Shown piece by piece: positions 35,911 through 47,935 of a stretch of 64,000 nucleotides of DNA. The DNA lies in the NCBI GenBank assembly GCA_950106755.1, contig OX467090.1, forward strand, positions 13,205,489-13,269,488. Reading direction: 5' to 3'. Made by a program: the position numbers and the translations under genes. This stretch comes from Climacium dendroides (lineage: Eukaryota > Streptophyta > Bryopsida > Hypnales > Climaciaceae). Numbering within the stretch: the stretch's first letter is position 1; each line of letters starts with the position of its first letter. The notes beneath the pieces were generated by a model. It was given only the letters and a program-made list of their open reading frames with translations, had not been told where the DNA came from and made no database searches.

Positions 35911-36775
35911 ATATTTACCTGTAATAAGATAGGAGTAGTTTAGTTTATTCTAGGAGGCCATGTGCGAATGCCCATTACAAGTTATCCTAGATTCTTCCAT
36001 GATACATTGGGTCAGTATTACCAAAAAGGTGCCATGAGTGGCATGGTTTACTCAAGAAGAGGACAAAACGTTAGTGCTAGTTTTGTTCACTTTTTCTTCA
36101 AACAGCTGCTCTTTGAAGAAAAAGTGAACAAAACTGTACTAAATGTATTCATTTGTTGAATAATTTTTTTGAGGACGACATCAGTGTCTTCTACGTCCAC
36201 TCAGACGTGTCAATCCATTTGTATACCTTGTTGCTGAAGTTACATGGACTTCACTGGACTTGCAATTGTGTTAACAACTGCTACTAGTTTACGGACTCTC
36301 AACCTCATGCATACAAAATTTCTCCAAAACTAGTCCATGCATTGTGGACTTGATTGAAATGCACACAGGGAATGAACAAAAAGGTACTGAACGAAAGCCA
36401 GATATATTTAAGTTCAATAGTAACAAATTCTCAAAGGTGGGAGAAGGAACCTATCTGGAAAGATTGTTGCTACTTCCTTTCACGGTACATTTTTTAACGC
36501 ACCAGATTCTAACCTCTTGCTTTCTACTTTGAGCGATTCCAATGGAGGGCAATCTGATCTCATTCCATAGATGTTACTAGTGTCCTTGATCATATTAACC
36601 CCGTAGCCCGAGAGCAAACAAACCTCTTCAATGAACAAACCTTTAGATGTCAATTCGAGCAATAGAATACAATAGAGTACAATAGATTACAAAAGAATAC
36701 GAAGAATGTGATCTGAATCCCCAGGTTGTCTTCAACCTTTTAGCCCTAATTTCTGTACTTGAATCCAAGGGTTGC
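35911..36775. other. Convergent intergenic region between EXO5 and orphan gene
   Basis: This holds the 3' ends of two genes that face each other. The only clear structure is the hairpin at 36079-36135. No other gene is seen. Confidence 0.5.
36079..36135. repeat. Perfect 24-bp stem hairpin downstream of EXO5
   Basis: Arms 36079-36102 and 36112-36135 are perfect reverse complements of 24 bp around the 9-nt loop CAGCTGCTC. It lies 169 bp after the EXO5 stop codon and could sit in its 3' untranslated region. Confidence 0.9.
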
Positions 36776-37465
36776 TTATCCCCGGAATCTTGACAGCAAT
36801 TTGGAGCAGGTATCCCGAACTCGAATTCTTCCCATCTTGTCTCGAAATCTTCGCGTCAACGACCTCCAGACGACGGCCCTCACAGCTGTTCGAGGAATCT
36901 GAACACTTCGGGAAATCAAGCTTCGTGGCCGAGATGCAGATTCTGGGACGCTGGAAAAGCTTCGAGGTCTCGGCTTCGGCCTGGGCGACTCGGGAATGGT
37001 GGTGACACTTCGAGGTCGAGTTGGAGTTTCAGGGATGCTGGAGAAGCTATGCGGTCGCGGTCGGCTGGTGTTGTACCCCGCAATCCCGTAGTTCATTCTC
37101 TGCGGCGGCAAAGCCCGGTCGTCGAATTTCACCACAGGGTTCACTCGGTACTGCGGAGATCGAAGGGGCTGCGCTCCTGGTGTCGTGTAATGCGGCGACC
37201 GGAGGTAGTGGGGAGCCGATTGCGAGCGGTTCAAAGCACATTGTTTGCCGTCCAGTGGTTGTTGCTGCCGCCCTACTTCTGAAATGGGCTTCAGAGAGTT
37301 TGACTTGATGGTGGAGCTTGCTCGCTTGTGGATGGTCCCCGAGTCGGTGACGGACGCAGATCGAGAGAGACCCCTGCAGCTACGAAGTTTTTTCGGGTCG
37401 ATCAAAGGGCTCCTCTCCACAACCTGCGGCTCCGGCACATCGCTCAGAATGCGCCTTTGATCCAT
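36776..37465 (-). CDS. Orphan basic Arg/Ser/Pro-rich protein with internal repeats
   Basis: I do not recognise this gene. From the first in-frame ATG it encodes 229 residues, strongly basic and low in hydrophobic content. Residues about 136-184 contain imperfect repeats of RPRSFSSIPE-type units (HSFSSIPETP, RSVTTIPESP, RSFSSVPESA), rich in possible Ser/Thr-Pro phosphosites. The C-terminus (about 200-229) is a cationic, helix-prone segment, WRSLTRRFRDKMGRIR and onward. The frame stays open upstream to 37663. That upstream part reads as plausible protein (YSLVKFVESLRKISDF), so the gene may begin in an earlier exon; a good donor (GCG|GTAAGTC on the minus strand) lies near 38096. No signal peptide or known domain is visible. 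A cytoskeletal or nucleic-acid-binding role would be guesswork. Confidence 0.5.
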   Translation of the reverse strand: MDQRRILSDVPEPQVVERSPLIDPKKLRSCRGLSRSASVTDSGTIHKRASSTIKSNSLKPISEVGRQQQPLDGKQCALNRSQSAPHYLRSPHYTTPGAQPLRSPQYRVNPVVKFDDRALPPQRMNYGIAGYNTSRPRPHSFSSIPETPTRPRSVTTIPESPRPKPRPRSFSSVPESASRPRSLISRSVQIPRTAVRAVVWRSLTRRFRDKMGRIRVRDTCSKLLSRFRG

Positions 37466-38731
37466 AAAATCCGAGATTTTTCTAAGACTCTCTACGAACT
37501 TTACGAGAGAGTAAGCTCCATGACACGATGAGCTTTTGCAGTTGCTCGACTCTAGCTTGTTCTCAAAGATGTGAAACTGCAATGACTCTGGTATTCGGTG
37601 AAGTAAAGAGAATTGATGTACGCAGGAAGCTAGACAATGGGGATGCACTCGTAAACACTCCACTCGGCTTTAGCAGCGCACAGATACACAGTTCGTGCTC
37701 TTGGGTGTTGTCAAAAGTATTCCAATGCCTATGGGGTTCGGGGTGATGAAGTGAAGAGGACTGATATACACCGAAATCTCCACATCACTTAAGGTTGGAA
37801 TTGTGAGCACGGCACTCGGTGTTATTGTACGGTAACTGCAACAGTTTCGGCAACAAGCTAGACGCTAGCTACACAGCAGCTTCTGCAACATTACAATACT
37901 CGGCTATGCTTCCATTTTCAACCACGAAACTGAGTTCCAGGCGGAAATGGATGGTTCCGTTCACAGCGATTCCAGTTTTGGAAATTATCCAGGTCTCGGA
38001 GATTATCAACGCAGTGCAGATTGCTGACTAAAGCGCGGAGATTCGGTCCTGATGCTGTCCGCTTTCACTAGCTAAGCTCTTGATCTAGGATTTGACTTAC
38101 CGCGGATGACGCATTCGGAGAGAAAGGTTTGCTGAAATGCAGGAAGAAAGATACAGACTTTGACATGGGGTAAGCGTTTTGTGAACATGGGCAAACATTA
38201 AAATTGAACGGAGCTTGTCGCAGACACAAGAACCGATGCATTGGAAAAGGCCAGGTACTGAGAAATATTGTAGACAAAGTACTCCTATCCGAGTGCAAAG
38301 CTCATGCGTGAGAAGAAGACAAACCGATTGCACCAGTGCCCTTCGGGGAATGGGTCCCAAGGATATGTGAGTTCATGGCACTGTTGCGCAGTCAACTGTG
38401 GCGTGGCAGAGACGGTGGGGTCTTCGGGGTGCAAGGAGCTGCAACTTTGCAGAAAGAAGTCAAAGCAGGAGAAAAAAGATTGTCAACCTGCCTGTGAAGG
38501 GTAAGGCTTTCATTAGCGAGACGCTAAGCTTAGAAGGGGCTCAGCGCTCAGGAAGTTTTTGGAGCTGCCCCTGTAATTTGCCTCCTTCTCCTCCCCCCCT
38601 CCCCCCTTTTTTTTCCTCTTTGAAACAAGTGGACAATGGAGTCAATCGTAAAGTTTGTCATGTGTTTATAAATGGGTGTCAGAGAAAGGTTTCACTAAGA
38701 ATAGTACAAAAGAAACAAGGCACTAAACTCC
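37466..38731. other. Upstream flank of orphan gene
   Basis: GC content stays gene-like to about 38.5 kb. Several short frames occur on both strands but none matches a known family. Upstream exons or the promoter of the orphan minus-strand gene probably lie here. A pyrimidine tract occurs at about 38577-38625. Confidence 0.4.
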
Positions 38732-38999
38732 GCAGGACATTAAATCATGCCAACTAAGGTGGGCCCAACAAGGTAAACTTTGTGTTCTAGGAATAAAAGT
38801 AAAAAAAATCCCCCTATTTTGAGCCATGTCTAGGGTGTATTGTAGACCTTACCTAGCTAATTTGGGGTCTCTGATTGCAAATAAGAATTCAGAAGTTGCA
38901 AAAAAAATCATTTGTGGCAAATAAAAAATTCTTGCATTTTCCCTGGGTTAAATCCACCTCAACAGGGCCCACCTTAGTTGGCACGATTTAACGTCCTGC
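38732..38999. mobile_element. 268-bp element with 35-bp terminal inverted repeats
   Basis: Arms 38732-38766 and 38965-38999 are inverted repeats with two mismatches, containing CCAACTAAGGTGGGCCC. A degenerate, inverted relative lies at about 30930-31190. There is no coding capacity. It looks like a MITE of unknown superfamily. Confidence 0.7.
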
Positions 39000-39819
39000 C
39001 TAAACTCCATCAAACCTCATTTTTGGTGTTCCAAGGAGTTTTGTCCCATGTTTTTCCCAAACTCTAATTTGTGGTCTTGCATTGTATACACTTTACGATG
39101 AGCTCTAATATCCGAGGGGAAGCAATACATTGAACCAAGAGACTTAGTCTCTGGTGATAATGTTTTCCTTTTCAGATTTTTCAATTTGCCTCTTCTCTTG
39201 TTGAAGGTGTAGAAGGTGCCAGTTTTTTTTCCAAGGGTTGTGGTTGTATCTTCTCCTTTATTATAATCTTCTAGTTCATTTCTTCCGATATCAATTTCTC
39301 ACTCTTCCAGTCACTTTCCTTCAGCTTCAAATTTGTAGAGACTACAATCATCCTCGTTCTAAGACATGCCGGTTTTGAAACTAAATTCCAAATTTCATCA
39401 CATGGCAAGCAAATACAAACAACAAAGCAAGGTTTGGTCACCACAACCAATCCTAAAGGGATCCCCCCTATGGCAACCCGGATATTAGCCTTGAATTTGA
39501 AATGGCAAGTAGCTAAAATTTGAAAATTATATGGAAGTGGTGGCTATGTATCCACCTTTTTATTTTTGCACATTGGATGGTTGCCAATCCTACTAGTTTT
39601 GTTGGTTTTGGATCTTCTATTTTCACACTCTAAATAGTTATTTCCAAAAGGCACCAACTTTCAATGACAATGAGCAATGAGGCAAAAAGAGACAAATGGG
39701 TGTTCATATTTCACTTTCTCCCCCTCCCCTTCTTTTAGAAAATTCTAGAGCCATTGATCTAAGTTAAAAAAATCCCCCTCTTCCTCTCCAATGCCGTTGA
39801 TCTCCGATTAATCCCTAAT

Positions 39820-41100
39820 GCCCTAAATTGCATTTTTTGATAACATAGCAATTTTGGGCAGCTCATTACAAATGGAGTTTTTTTTTTCTTTAGGATTTTC
39901 ACATAACATGTACCCAAGGAGTAGCTTTCAAGCCCAACAATTTTCATAACTTTTGACTACATGGTTCAAAAGTTATTGTATGATATGTAGTTTTTAGCAA
40001 AGTGTGGGCAACCCTAGTAGCAAAAAACATCTTAAATTTTTTTTTAACCCCTAAATGCCTAAGCCTTTCCAAGCGTGTTTTGACCATGAAAAAGTATAAG
40101 CATTGGCTTATACTTATCCCCAACAAAGCACATTGTTTTTTTTTTCAAAATCTAACCATATAGATGATTTAAGAACTACTTATTAGTAAGCCTACCAATT
40201 TTGAGTGCAAGATTGAATAGGAGTTGTAAGATTATAACAAGATAAATATGTGTTTTCTATTTTTAGTATGTTGCCCTTCCCCACAGTATTTCAAAAATTT
40301 GTATATAAAAGTTTTTTGGGATTGGAGGTGACATGAACAACTACAAATAGTGTTAGTACACTAAAATGCACATCCAAAAAACTTAATTTCACATGAAAAG
40401 CTATCAAACTCATTACACAATCCACCTTGCAATTGTTGAAATGCAATTTTTTTTAATAAGTAGAAATCGCAAATAACTCCAAATCAACACTTGTGTGTTT
40501 AAATTTTCAATGGTGAAAATCATAAAAGCACTTTACTCTTTCCATTGGGACCATTTTCAAAGCAAATGGATAAGTACAATTTCTTAGATCTCAAATCAAG
40601 TGAAATTGGCAAACTTTATTCAAAGCTAGAAAATGAAGTAAAATTTGCAAGCTTTACTCTCCACTAATGGTACATATATGCCTTTGAAGACCTCTCAATA
40701 ATCATATATATACTTTTTTCAGTGAAAAATGAAAGTTTTCAATAGTTAACCCTCAAAACTGCCCGAAAAAAAAATTTAAAACGACCAAAAGAATTTAACT
40801 GCCCATCCAGAAATGAGCCTGAAATTTCAGATCGACCATATATGGTTGCTCAGGTAGTTAGGGGTTAAGAAATAAAAATTAGATTTATATATACATGAAA
40901 AGCTTTGAATCATTTTATTTTGATTAATGAGATGAAAGTTATGAGGAGTTCTAGTTTGCAAGTAGTTATGAAATTTTTATTTTAACATAAACTTTGAAGT
41001 CCTTTATTTAACTCAATTTTCAATATTTTTGAAATAAATAAATAAGGTGTGCATTGTTTATCACAATATTATAGCCATTGGAATTGGAAATTTTCAATTC
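39820..41100. repeat. AT-rich dispersed repeat related to 29.9-30.5 kb
   Basis: Positions 39820-40010 and 40890-41040 match the 29930-30280 and 30370-30500 segments in order. The intervening 40.2-40.86 kb is unique to this copy. No gene is seen. Confidence 0.6.
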
Positions 41101-41954
41101 TATAAATAAATTATTAACAATTTAGTATTTTGAATCATTCTCTACATCTTTCAACTTACTATTTTTTTCCTATATGTTGTACAATTCCAAATGATCTAAA
41201 ATTACTCAAGCATGTAGCCAACTTACCTTGAATAATGAATCCAAAGAGTATCCATCACTTTGGACAATTTTTCATACAAATGTGACCTTGTAAAGTGCAT
41301 TTGCTTGATTTTTCATAGGTTAAAAAAAGAGATTTTTTCCACTTCAAATGCTAATATTTTGCAATCTACATGGTGGAAATTTCTGAAATTTTTTTCACAT
41401 CTTTTCAAACTAGCATACTATAAGATCATATAGGTACATGTGTCTAAAAAAAATTCTCTAAAATTTGGTACTTGTACTAGAAATAACAATTTTGAGCATT
41501 TTGGTGAATGCAATCAAAAAACTTTAGGGGTTAAAAAATTAAACCATTGTTGTTGATCATTGTTGTAAAAAGAAATCTTGGTCGTTGGTGCTTTAGAATA
41601 TAGAATATGATACAATACAAAATATGAATTATAGATAGTATGTGGAATACACATGGAATATACACGGACATATATGGGATACATACACATCCATACAAAT
41701 TATATAGATATTCATATAGTTGATTTCAAATATCCTCTATCATTTGCAAGCGAGACCAATGTCAAAGAAATACAAATAGGGGGGAGAGCTACAATACATT
41801 GTTGTGATGAAAATGTTTTTATTATATAGAAGTATTGTTTAATGAAGCATTTTTTGGATTTGAATAAACAACCTTTCATGTGAAAGAATTAAAGGGGAAA
41901 AAGGTGGAGTGTGGTGAAAACCACAATTTATTTCAATATAGGTGATTTCTAGGG

Positions 41955-42703
41955 CTTATTAACCCAGTAACGTTGCGAGTGCCATTTTGTGGCGTTTGGA
42001 TGACTGAGCATCAATATGGAGGGAGATGGAAAACAGTTTTTTATCCACTTTTTTCTTCTTGATCTTTTATGGTGGATTATGAAGAGTTCCTAAGTGATTT
42101 TGTAGTTTTGCTAGTGTTTGTCATCACATGAATGAGAAGTTAGTAAAAAAACAGATCACAAAATATGCTATTTTCAGTGTATTCTAGGAAGTTGTTACTT
42201 CTTGCTCTAAATCTGAAATTTCTCCATGAAAATGATGTTTTTTGAGTTTGAACCCAACTAACAAAATGAAGTACCTCTACTCTAGTTTCTACTCCAATTG
42301 AAATTTTGGAAAAATTTGTAATATTGAATATTTCATTGCAATTTGCAATTTGGTTGTATTTTCAATGTCTACTACATTCTAATTATAGAATGTCACGGGA
42401 CTTGAGTATACACCATGATGTTTGTCATTGTCATGTACACACATGGTGAAATTTTCAGATTTTTTGAAATAATTTTGTATTTGATATGATTTTTCTTTAC
42501 TTTTCCTTCAAAAAATCTTTAAAAAATCAATTTTCCTCAAAATAAATATAAGATTTTTGTGAAGTAAAGAAGACATGTAGTTTCATCTTTGAAAAATAAA
42601 TATAAAAATTTTCATACATATCTAATCCTACAATGGCAACAAACTGGGTGGTGGCAAGGAGGCTTGAAATCAGTGGTTAGAGGCCCGACATTTAGGGGTT
42701 AAC
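41955..42703. repeat. Dispersed AT-rich repeat, copy B
   Basis: Counterpart of 205-1425. It lacks both the 295-bp segment and the 150-bp MITE of copy A and so provides the empty-site comparison for that MITE. Flanking DNA (41.1-41.95 and 42.7-43.8 kb) is AT-rich with no recognisable gene. Confidence 0.6.
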
Positions 42704-43800
42704 AAATCTTGGGTGTATCGCATCTTGTCGCTAGTTAAATAGGGGTAGGTGACCAGTTAGCTGTTTATTTTTTTGTTCTTACTAGCAAGTGCCAAGTTGC
42801 GAGTTGCTTGCAATAGTCAATGGGTTCAGCAGGAATCAAGCTTGAATTGGTGGAACAACCTTCAATAGACTTTAACAGCCAACCAAGTTTGTGACTTGGT
42901 AATTAGCTGCAAGGTGTTGAGGATTTTATACCTCTAGCTATAATTGTAGAATCCAAAAAAAAGTAGAGACTATTTTACCTTTCTTTATCTTGTTTGATTA
43001 ACTTGTAGTCTCGTGTGTAAAGTTGAGTTGGAGTTATGGGGTAATAAATGGTTTAGTCAATATCCACGTGGCTTAAACATAGGTTGATGTGGCCTTTGGA
43101 GTTAGATAAGGAGTCAGGGTCTTCTCCCTCCTCCTTCATATTGTTGTTTTGGGCTATAAAGTGAGTGCCGAGAGTTTGGAGAGAGATATCTCAATGTATA
43201 TTGTGAATTTGTGAATGAAATTTTAAAAGAGTGTTTATCATATTTTTGTGATTCTAAAAAGCTACCACTTTTTCTATTTGGAGTTTGGGTGTGGAAGTTA
43301 TGAGTGGAGTGAAGGAAGGTCTGTTGCCTTCTAGAAGTGAGGACCAAAACTTTGAGCGCTTGTAGAGATCTAGCAAGAATGTTTTTAATTTCGAGATTTT
43401 GGTGAGTTGTGTAAAAAAATATTAGCTTTCTAAAAATTTATAGCAATATTAATTTGGAGTTTTTATGAAAAAGCTATGAGTGTAGGAGTATAGAGGTTGT
43501 AGGTTAGTTACCGAATCTAAGACTTATAGAAAGTTCCAACTTTGACAAAGCATTGAGGGTAGATTTTTCACGTTTTTGAGTTGAGATTTGTAAAGAATGT
43601 GTATTATAAAGTTATATTTTTAAGAAAATATGGCATAAAGAATTTGAAGTTTTTATGAGGCTATTATATATTTCAAAGTGGAGACATAAGCAGTTGCTAT
43701 CAAATTGGAAAGTGCAAACTTCATCGACTTATAACTATTGGTCAGTAATTTCTTTGGATTTGAATTTTTTTTAAATTGTGTTATATTTTTTTAGCTTTTT

Positions 43801-45490
43801 ACTAGCGGTTGGTACTTGCTATGCTACACATTCATCATTAGAATTTTATAAGAATTTTTATGTATTAGATAGAATGCAAAACAAATTTTTTAATAAATCT
43901 TCAAATAAAAATGACTAAAGTCTTTGTATAATTTTTTTTATAAGTAAGCATATATTGAAATGTACAATAGAAATTTATTGAATGATGAATGAAACATATG
44001 CAATGGTAAATACTATAAAAGATACACATACATTAGAATGCATTAGAAATTTGACTCCATTGTTACAAAAAATGACAATCCAAATTGAAGAATTGAAAAG
44101 AAAAACTTATAAATCTCGAAAACTTTGTGAACAACTTAATTGTTGTGGAATCCAAAATCACTTCAATTGAATAAATTTCTTAAAATCATTTAGTAGTAGC
44201 AATAGAAAATTGAAATCATGAAAGCTCAAAGCTCACAAAAGCACAAAATCATAGAAGTGCAAAGAAGTGTAAAGCCAAGAGAAGCAATGGATTTGCTACC
44301 TCTATAATATTATCCTAGGGATCCTCTTTAATATCAACTTAATTGCAACAACTATATTATTTCTACAATATCACCCTTTGTAAATAGTGATATTACAAAT
44401 GTGATTGCAAATTGCTATTATATTTTAGTAATATCACATTGTGTGAAAATATGATTTCTATGTATGCATGATTGAAAATATTTTTATAAAATATTTACAA
44501 TAATTATTTTAAAGACTTATCAAAATCATTATCATGCATTCTATTTAAATATATCAAAATTTTACTAATATGTGACACAATGAATGCGTAGCATAGCAAG
44601 CATGAGCCCCTAGTATTAATGGTAGCGTTTGTGATATTATAGAGGGACTTATGATTTTAGTAGTATGACTAGCAGTTGGCGCTTGCTATGCTACACATTC
44701 ATCATGAGAATTTTATAAGAATTTTTATGTATTAGATAGAATGCAAAACAAAAATTTCAATAATCTTCAAATAAAAATGACTAAAATCTTTGTATAATTT
44801 TTTTAATAAGTAAGCATATATTGAAATGTACAATAGAAATTCATTGAGTGATGAATGAAACATATGCAATGGTAAATACTATAAAAGATGCACGTACATT
44901 AGAATGCATTAGAAATTTGACTCCATTGTTACAAAAAATGGCAACCCAAATTGAAGAATTGAAAAAAAAAACTTATAAATCTTACAAACTTTGTATTGTT
45001 GTGGAATCCAAAATCGCTTCAATTGAATAAATTTCTCAAAATCATTTGGTAGTAGCAATAGAAAATTGAAATCATGAAAGCTCAAAGCTTACAAAAGCAC
45101 AAAATCATAGAAGTGAGAAGTGTAAAGCCAAGAGAAACAATGGATTTGCTACCTCTATAATATCATCCTATGGATCCTCTTTAATATCACCTTACTTGCA
45201 ACAACTATATTATTTCTATAATATCGCCCTTTGCAAAAAGTGATATACAAAAGTAATTGCAAACTGCTACTCTATGATTTCTATGTATGCATGATTGAAA
45301 ATATTTTTACAAAATATTTAAAATAATTATTTTAAAGACTTATTGAAATCATTATCATGCATTCTATTCAAATATATCAAAATTTTACTAATATGTGATA
45401 CAATGAATGCATAGCATAGCAAGCACAAGCCCCTAGTATTAATGGTAGCATTTGTGATATTATAGAGGGAGTTATGATTTTAGTAGTATG
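43801..45490. mobile_element. Tandemly duplicated 0.87-kb TIR element
   Basis: Two direct copies lie at 43801-44667 and 44668-45490. Each consists of an element bounded by inverted repeats beginning ACTAG and containing CTTGCTATGCTA (43801-44614 and 44668-45437), then an almost identical 53-bp spacer. Both copies keep the first 45 or so residues of a small frame (43982-44170 and 44848-45030: MMNETYAMVNTIKD, then IEELK-K-TYKS). Its function is unknown and it may be chance conservation from recent duplication. Confidence 0.65.
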
Positions 45491-46283
45491 ATAAAGATAA
45501 GACAATCTTGATTTGAAATTTTGCAGCAGCCATGACATATATTTGAAGTTTGACAACAAATTCAAGAAGTTTTTGCAAAGGTTTCGATTTATACATGTTT
45601 TATATGGTTTATATAAAATTTATATAGTATCTATACATGGTATGTATGTGTATAGATATTTTTATTATATATGTATTATACATGTATTTATATTTATATT
45701 TATATCATATTTATACACAATATTTACGAATGTATATATACACTCAAGTTATATGTATTGTGTAAGTATAAATACACAATATTCATATGCTTTGTATACA
45801 AAGTTATTTATCTTTATATATAAAGGGTTTTTTATACTTTATGAGATTTCTTATTACAAACGACCCGTTTATTAAATCTTGAGGTGGTTACATCATACTA
45901 TTTTATACCTTCATATCCTGAACCAATTCTAGTTGTAGCCAGAAACTTTGTGTTTTTCCAAAGCACAAGCTTCTCTACCCAACAATGTCAGAAATACCTA
46001 TCTTGTTTTTCTCAACCAATGGCATAGTGATACGTGTACTTCTTTCCATTTTTTGCAAAAGTTTAACCACTAATGGTTGTTTGATATGTATACCCTATGA
46101 ATTTTTCATGTATAATTTTCTCAAAAAGTTGCTATTTAGTCTCACAATGGCAATGATACAATGACTGCCTTTTTATTTAATTAATAAACTAACCAACAAT
46201 TCACTCCAAACATTAAATGGATTATGGATCAACAAAAAAATAGGAGGTCATGTAGCTAGCCGCTTTGTACAATGTTATACTAA
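45491..46283. other. Intergenic, AT-rich, no gene seen
   Basis: AT-rich sequence with TATA-like low-complexity runs (45580-45830). Nothing else is recognised. Confidence 0.5.
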
Positions 46284-47625
46284 AGGGTTTGAATTGACAC
46301 CCTGCGGGGTGTATTTTGCCTCCAAAGGTGTCCGTACACACCCAAATCTCAAACAGGGTGTCCCCGGGGATACCCGAAAATTTCACAAGGGTGTCCTTTT
46401 GACACCAAAAAATTTATTAAGGTGTCCCTTGACCCCGCAGTAGTGAACAAGGCAGGCCTCGTTCATTAACGGAATTAACCAGACAAATCACTCCACCAAC
46501 TAAGAATGGCCATAGGCTGGCAGGCACCCCGCTGCGGCACTACCCATCCGGCACCCGATGGCCGCTGTTGATGGCCGCTGTTCCTTGGGCGCTGGCTAGG
46601 GCGGGCCGGGGGGTAGGGGTCGGGACCGCTGGGCGCTGGTAGTCAAGAAAATTTGTGGTGGATGAAGATGAGGAGTTCGGTACAAATACAAAATTTGTGG
46701 CACATTTTTTGGACATTTCTAGAGGTAGTCAGATTCATTTCCAAGACTCCACAGAAGTTGTACATTCACATATATTGCATTATACACCATTGCCTCATGC
46801 AGTTGAATTTGGTGGTGATGGCACCTTACAGGGGTGCAAGGTGATTGCACAGGCTTATGTGCTCAAAGTGATAGACTCATTGCAACAACGATTTCCAGAT
46901 TTGAAGGTCTTCAATGCAACTAAGCTATTTAGCCTCATTTCTTTTTTAGCAGACTTGGCACTTCTTCACCAAAATGCTTCTTTATGGCTTCAAATTTTTA
47001 TTGGGCACTTCTCTACCAACGGAGGGAATTTTCTTGATGAACATGGTTTAAAATTTGAGCTTCGAGTTTTTTTGGATATTCTTCAAATTTCATGTGGTGA
47101 TTTGAAAATGCACCAAGCTTGGATGGTTTACTCTTCCAATTTAGACTATGTTGGAAGATATCCTCACATGACAAAGTTGTGGCAAACTGTTTTTGTAATT
47201 CCTACTACTAGCACAACTTCTTGTGAGAGAGGATTTTCGACTCAAAATCATATTAAGTCTACCTTACGCTGTAGGTTAGTATTGGAGACTTTGGAGGTAG
47301 AAATGAGAGTTGCAATGGCAAAAATTCCCATAGAAGCCATTGACTTTGAACAAGTTTGGATTAAATGGTGTGCCATAAAAGGTCGCCACTTGTAGGTTTG
47401 ATTTGTTTTGCAAGCTATGATATGTAGTGACTCTTTTCATTTGTAACCAAAATTTTATATTGATATTACATATTTTTCAAAATTGAGAATATTCTATCTA
47501 AGCAAAAAAAAATGTATGGAAAGTTAGAGACACCAAAAAATTGGACAAGGGTGTCCTTTTGACACCCAAAATTTGAACCAAGGTGTCGCCTAGAAATTTG
47601 GCTAGGGTGTCAAATTTTTTCCCTG
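46284..47625 (+). mobile_element. Truncated hAT-like transposon
   Basis: Both ends carry GACACC or GGTGTC motifs in inverted orientation: GTTTGAATTGACACCCT on the left, and TAGGGTGTCAAATTTTTTCC then CCTG on the right. Clusters of the same hexamer occur subterminally (46290-46440 and 47530-47615), as is common in hAT elements. No convincing 8-bp target duplication was found, so the exact ends are uncertain. It encloses the transposase fragment at 46643-47395 and an unusually GC-rich stretch at 46500-46640. Confidence 0.6.
46643..47395 (+). pseudogene. hAT transposase C-terminal fragment
   Basis: The open frame of about 250 codons follows a stop at 46640-46642 and has no convincing ATG at its start. 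It matches the end of hAT transposases, including the dimerisation region: YPHMTKLWQTVFVIPTTSTT and SCERGFSTQNHIKSTLRCRL, followed by LEVEMRVAM. The BED zinc finger and most of the RNase H-like catalytic core are missing. The remaining frame has no internal stop, so the copy may be fairly young or recently deleted. Confidence 0.8.
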
Positions 47626-47718
47626 GGTTTGATCATTTTGATGGAACGAGGTCAATGTATACTCGTGCTTCATTTTGTCAACAAAGTTGGGATTTCATTG
47701 CATCATCATCCATCATCA

Positions 47719-47935
47719 CACTAGAAGAAACCCATGTATTAGATGACAAGCTTGAATTTTTTGGAATAGATTTTAGGCGACATCTATATTGACATCTAGT
47801 TGTATTTATGTTTTCATGATGTTACATTGGATGTTATTGTTGACATAAAAATAGGTAGATGTCAACATAGATGTTACCTAAAATTTGTTTAAAAAAATCC
47901 AAGTTTGTCATCTAAAACGTAGGTTTCTTCTAATG
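47719..47935. mobile_element. CACTA-type MITE 1
   Basis: It starts CACTAGAAGAAACCCATG and ends with the inverted counterpart (ACGTAGGTTTCTTCTAATG). The TIR extends about 45 bp with mismatches (TTAGATGACAAGCTTG against TTAGATGACAAACTTG). Flanking triplets are TCA and TCG, one mismatch from a 3-bp duplication. It shares its central GTTGACATAAAAATAGGT with MITE 3. Confidence 0.65.

Noticed and set aside
37466..37663. Start of the orphan gene at 37663
   Set aside because: That codon is GTG, not ATG. The first in-frame ATG is at 37465, though an upstream exon remains possible.
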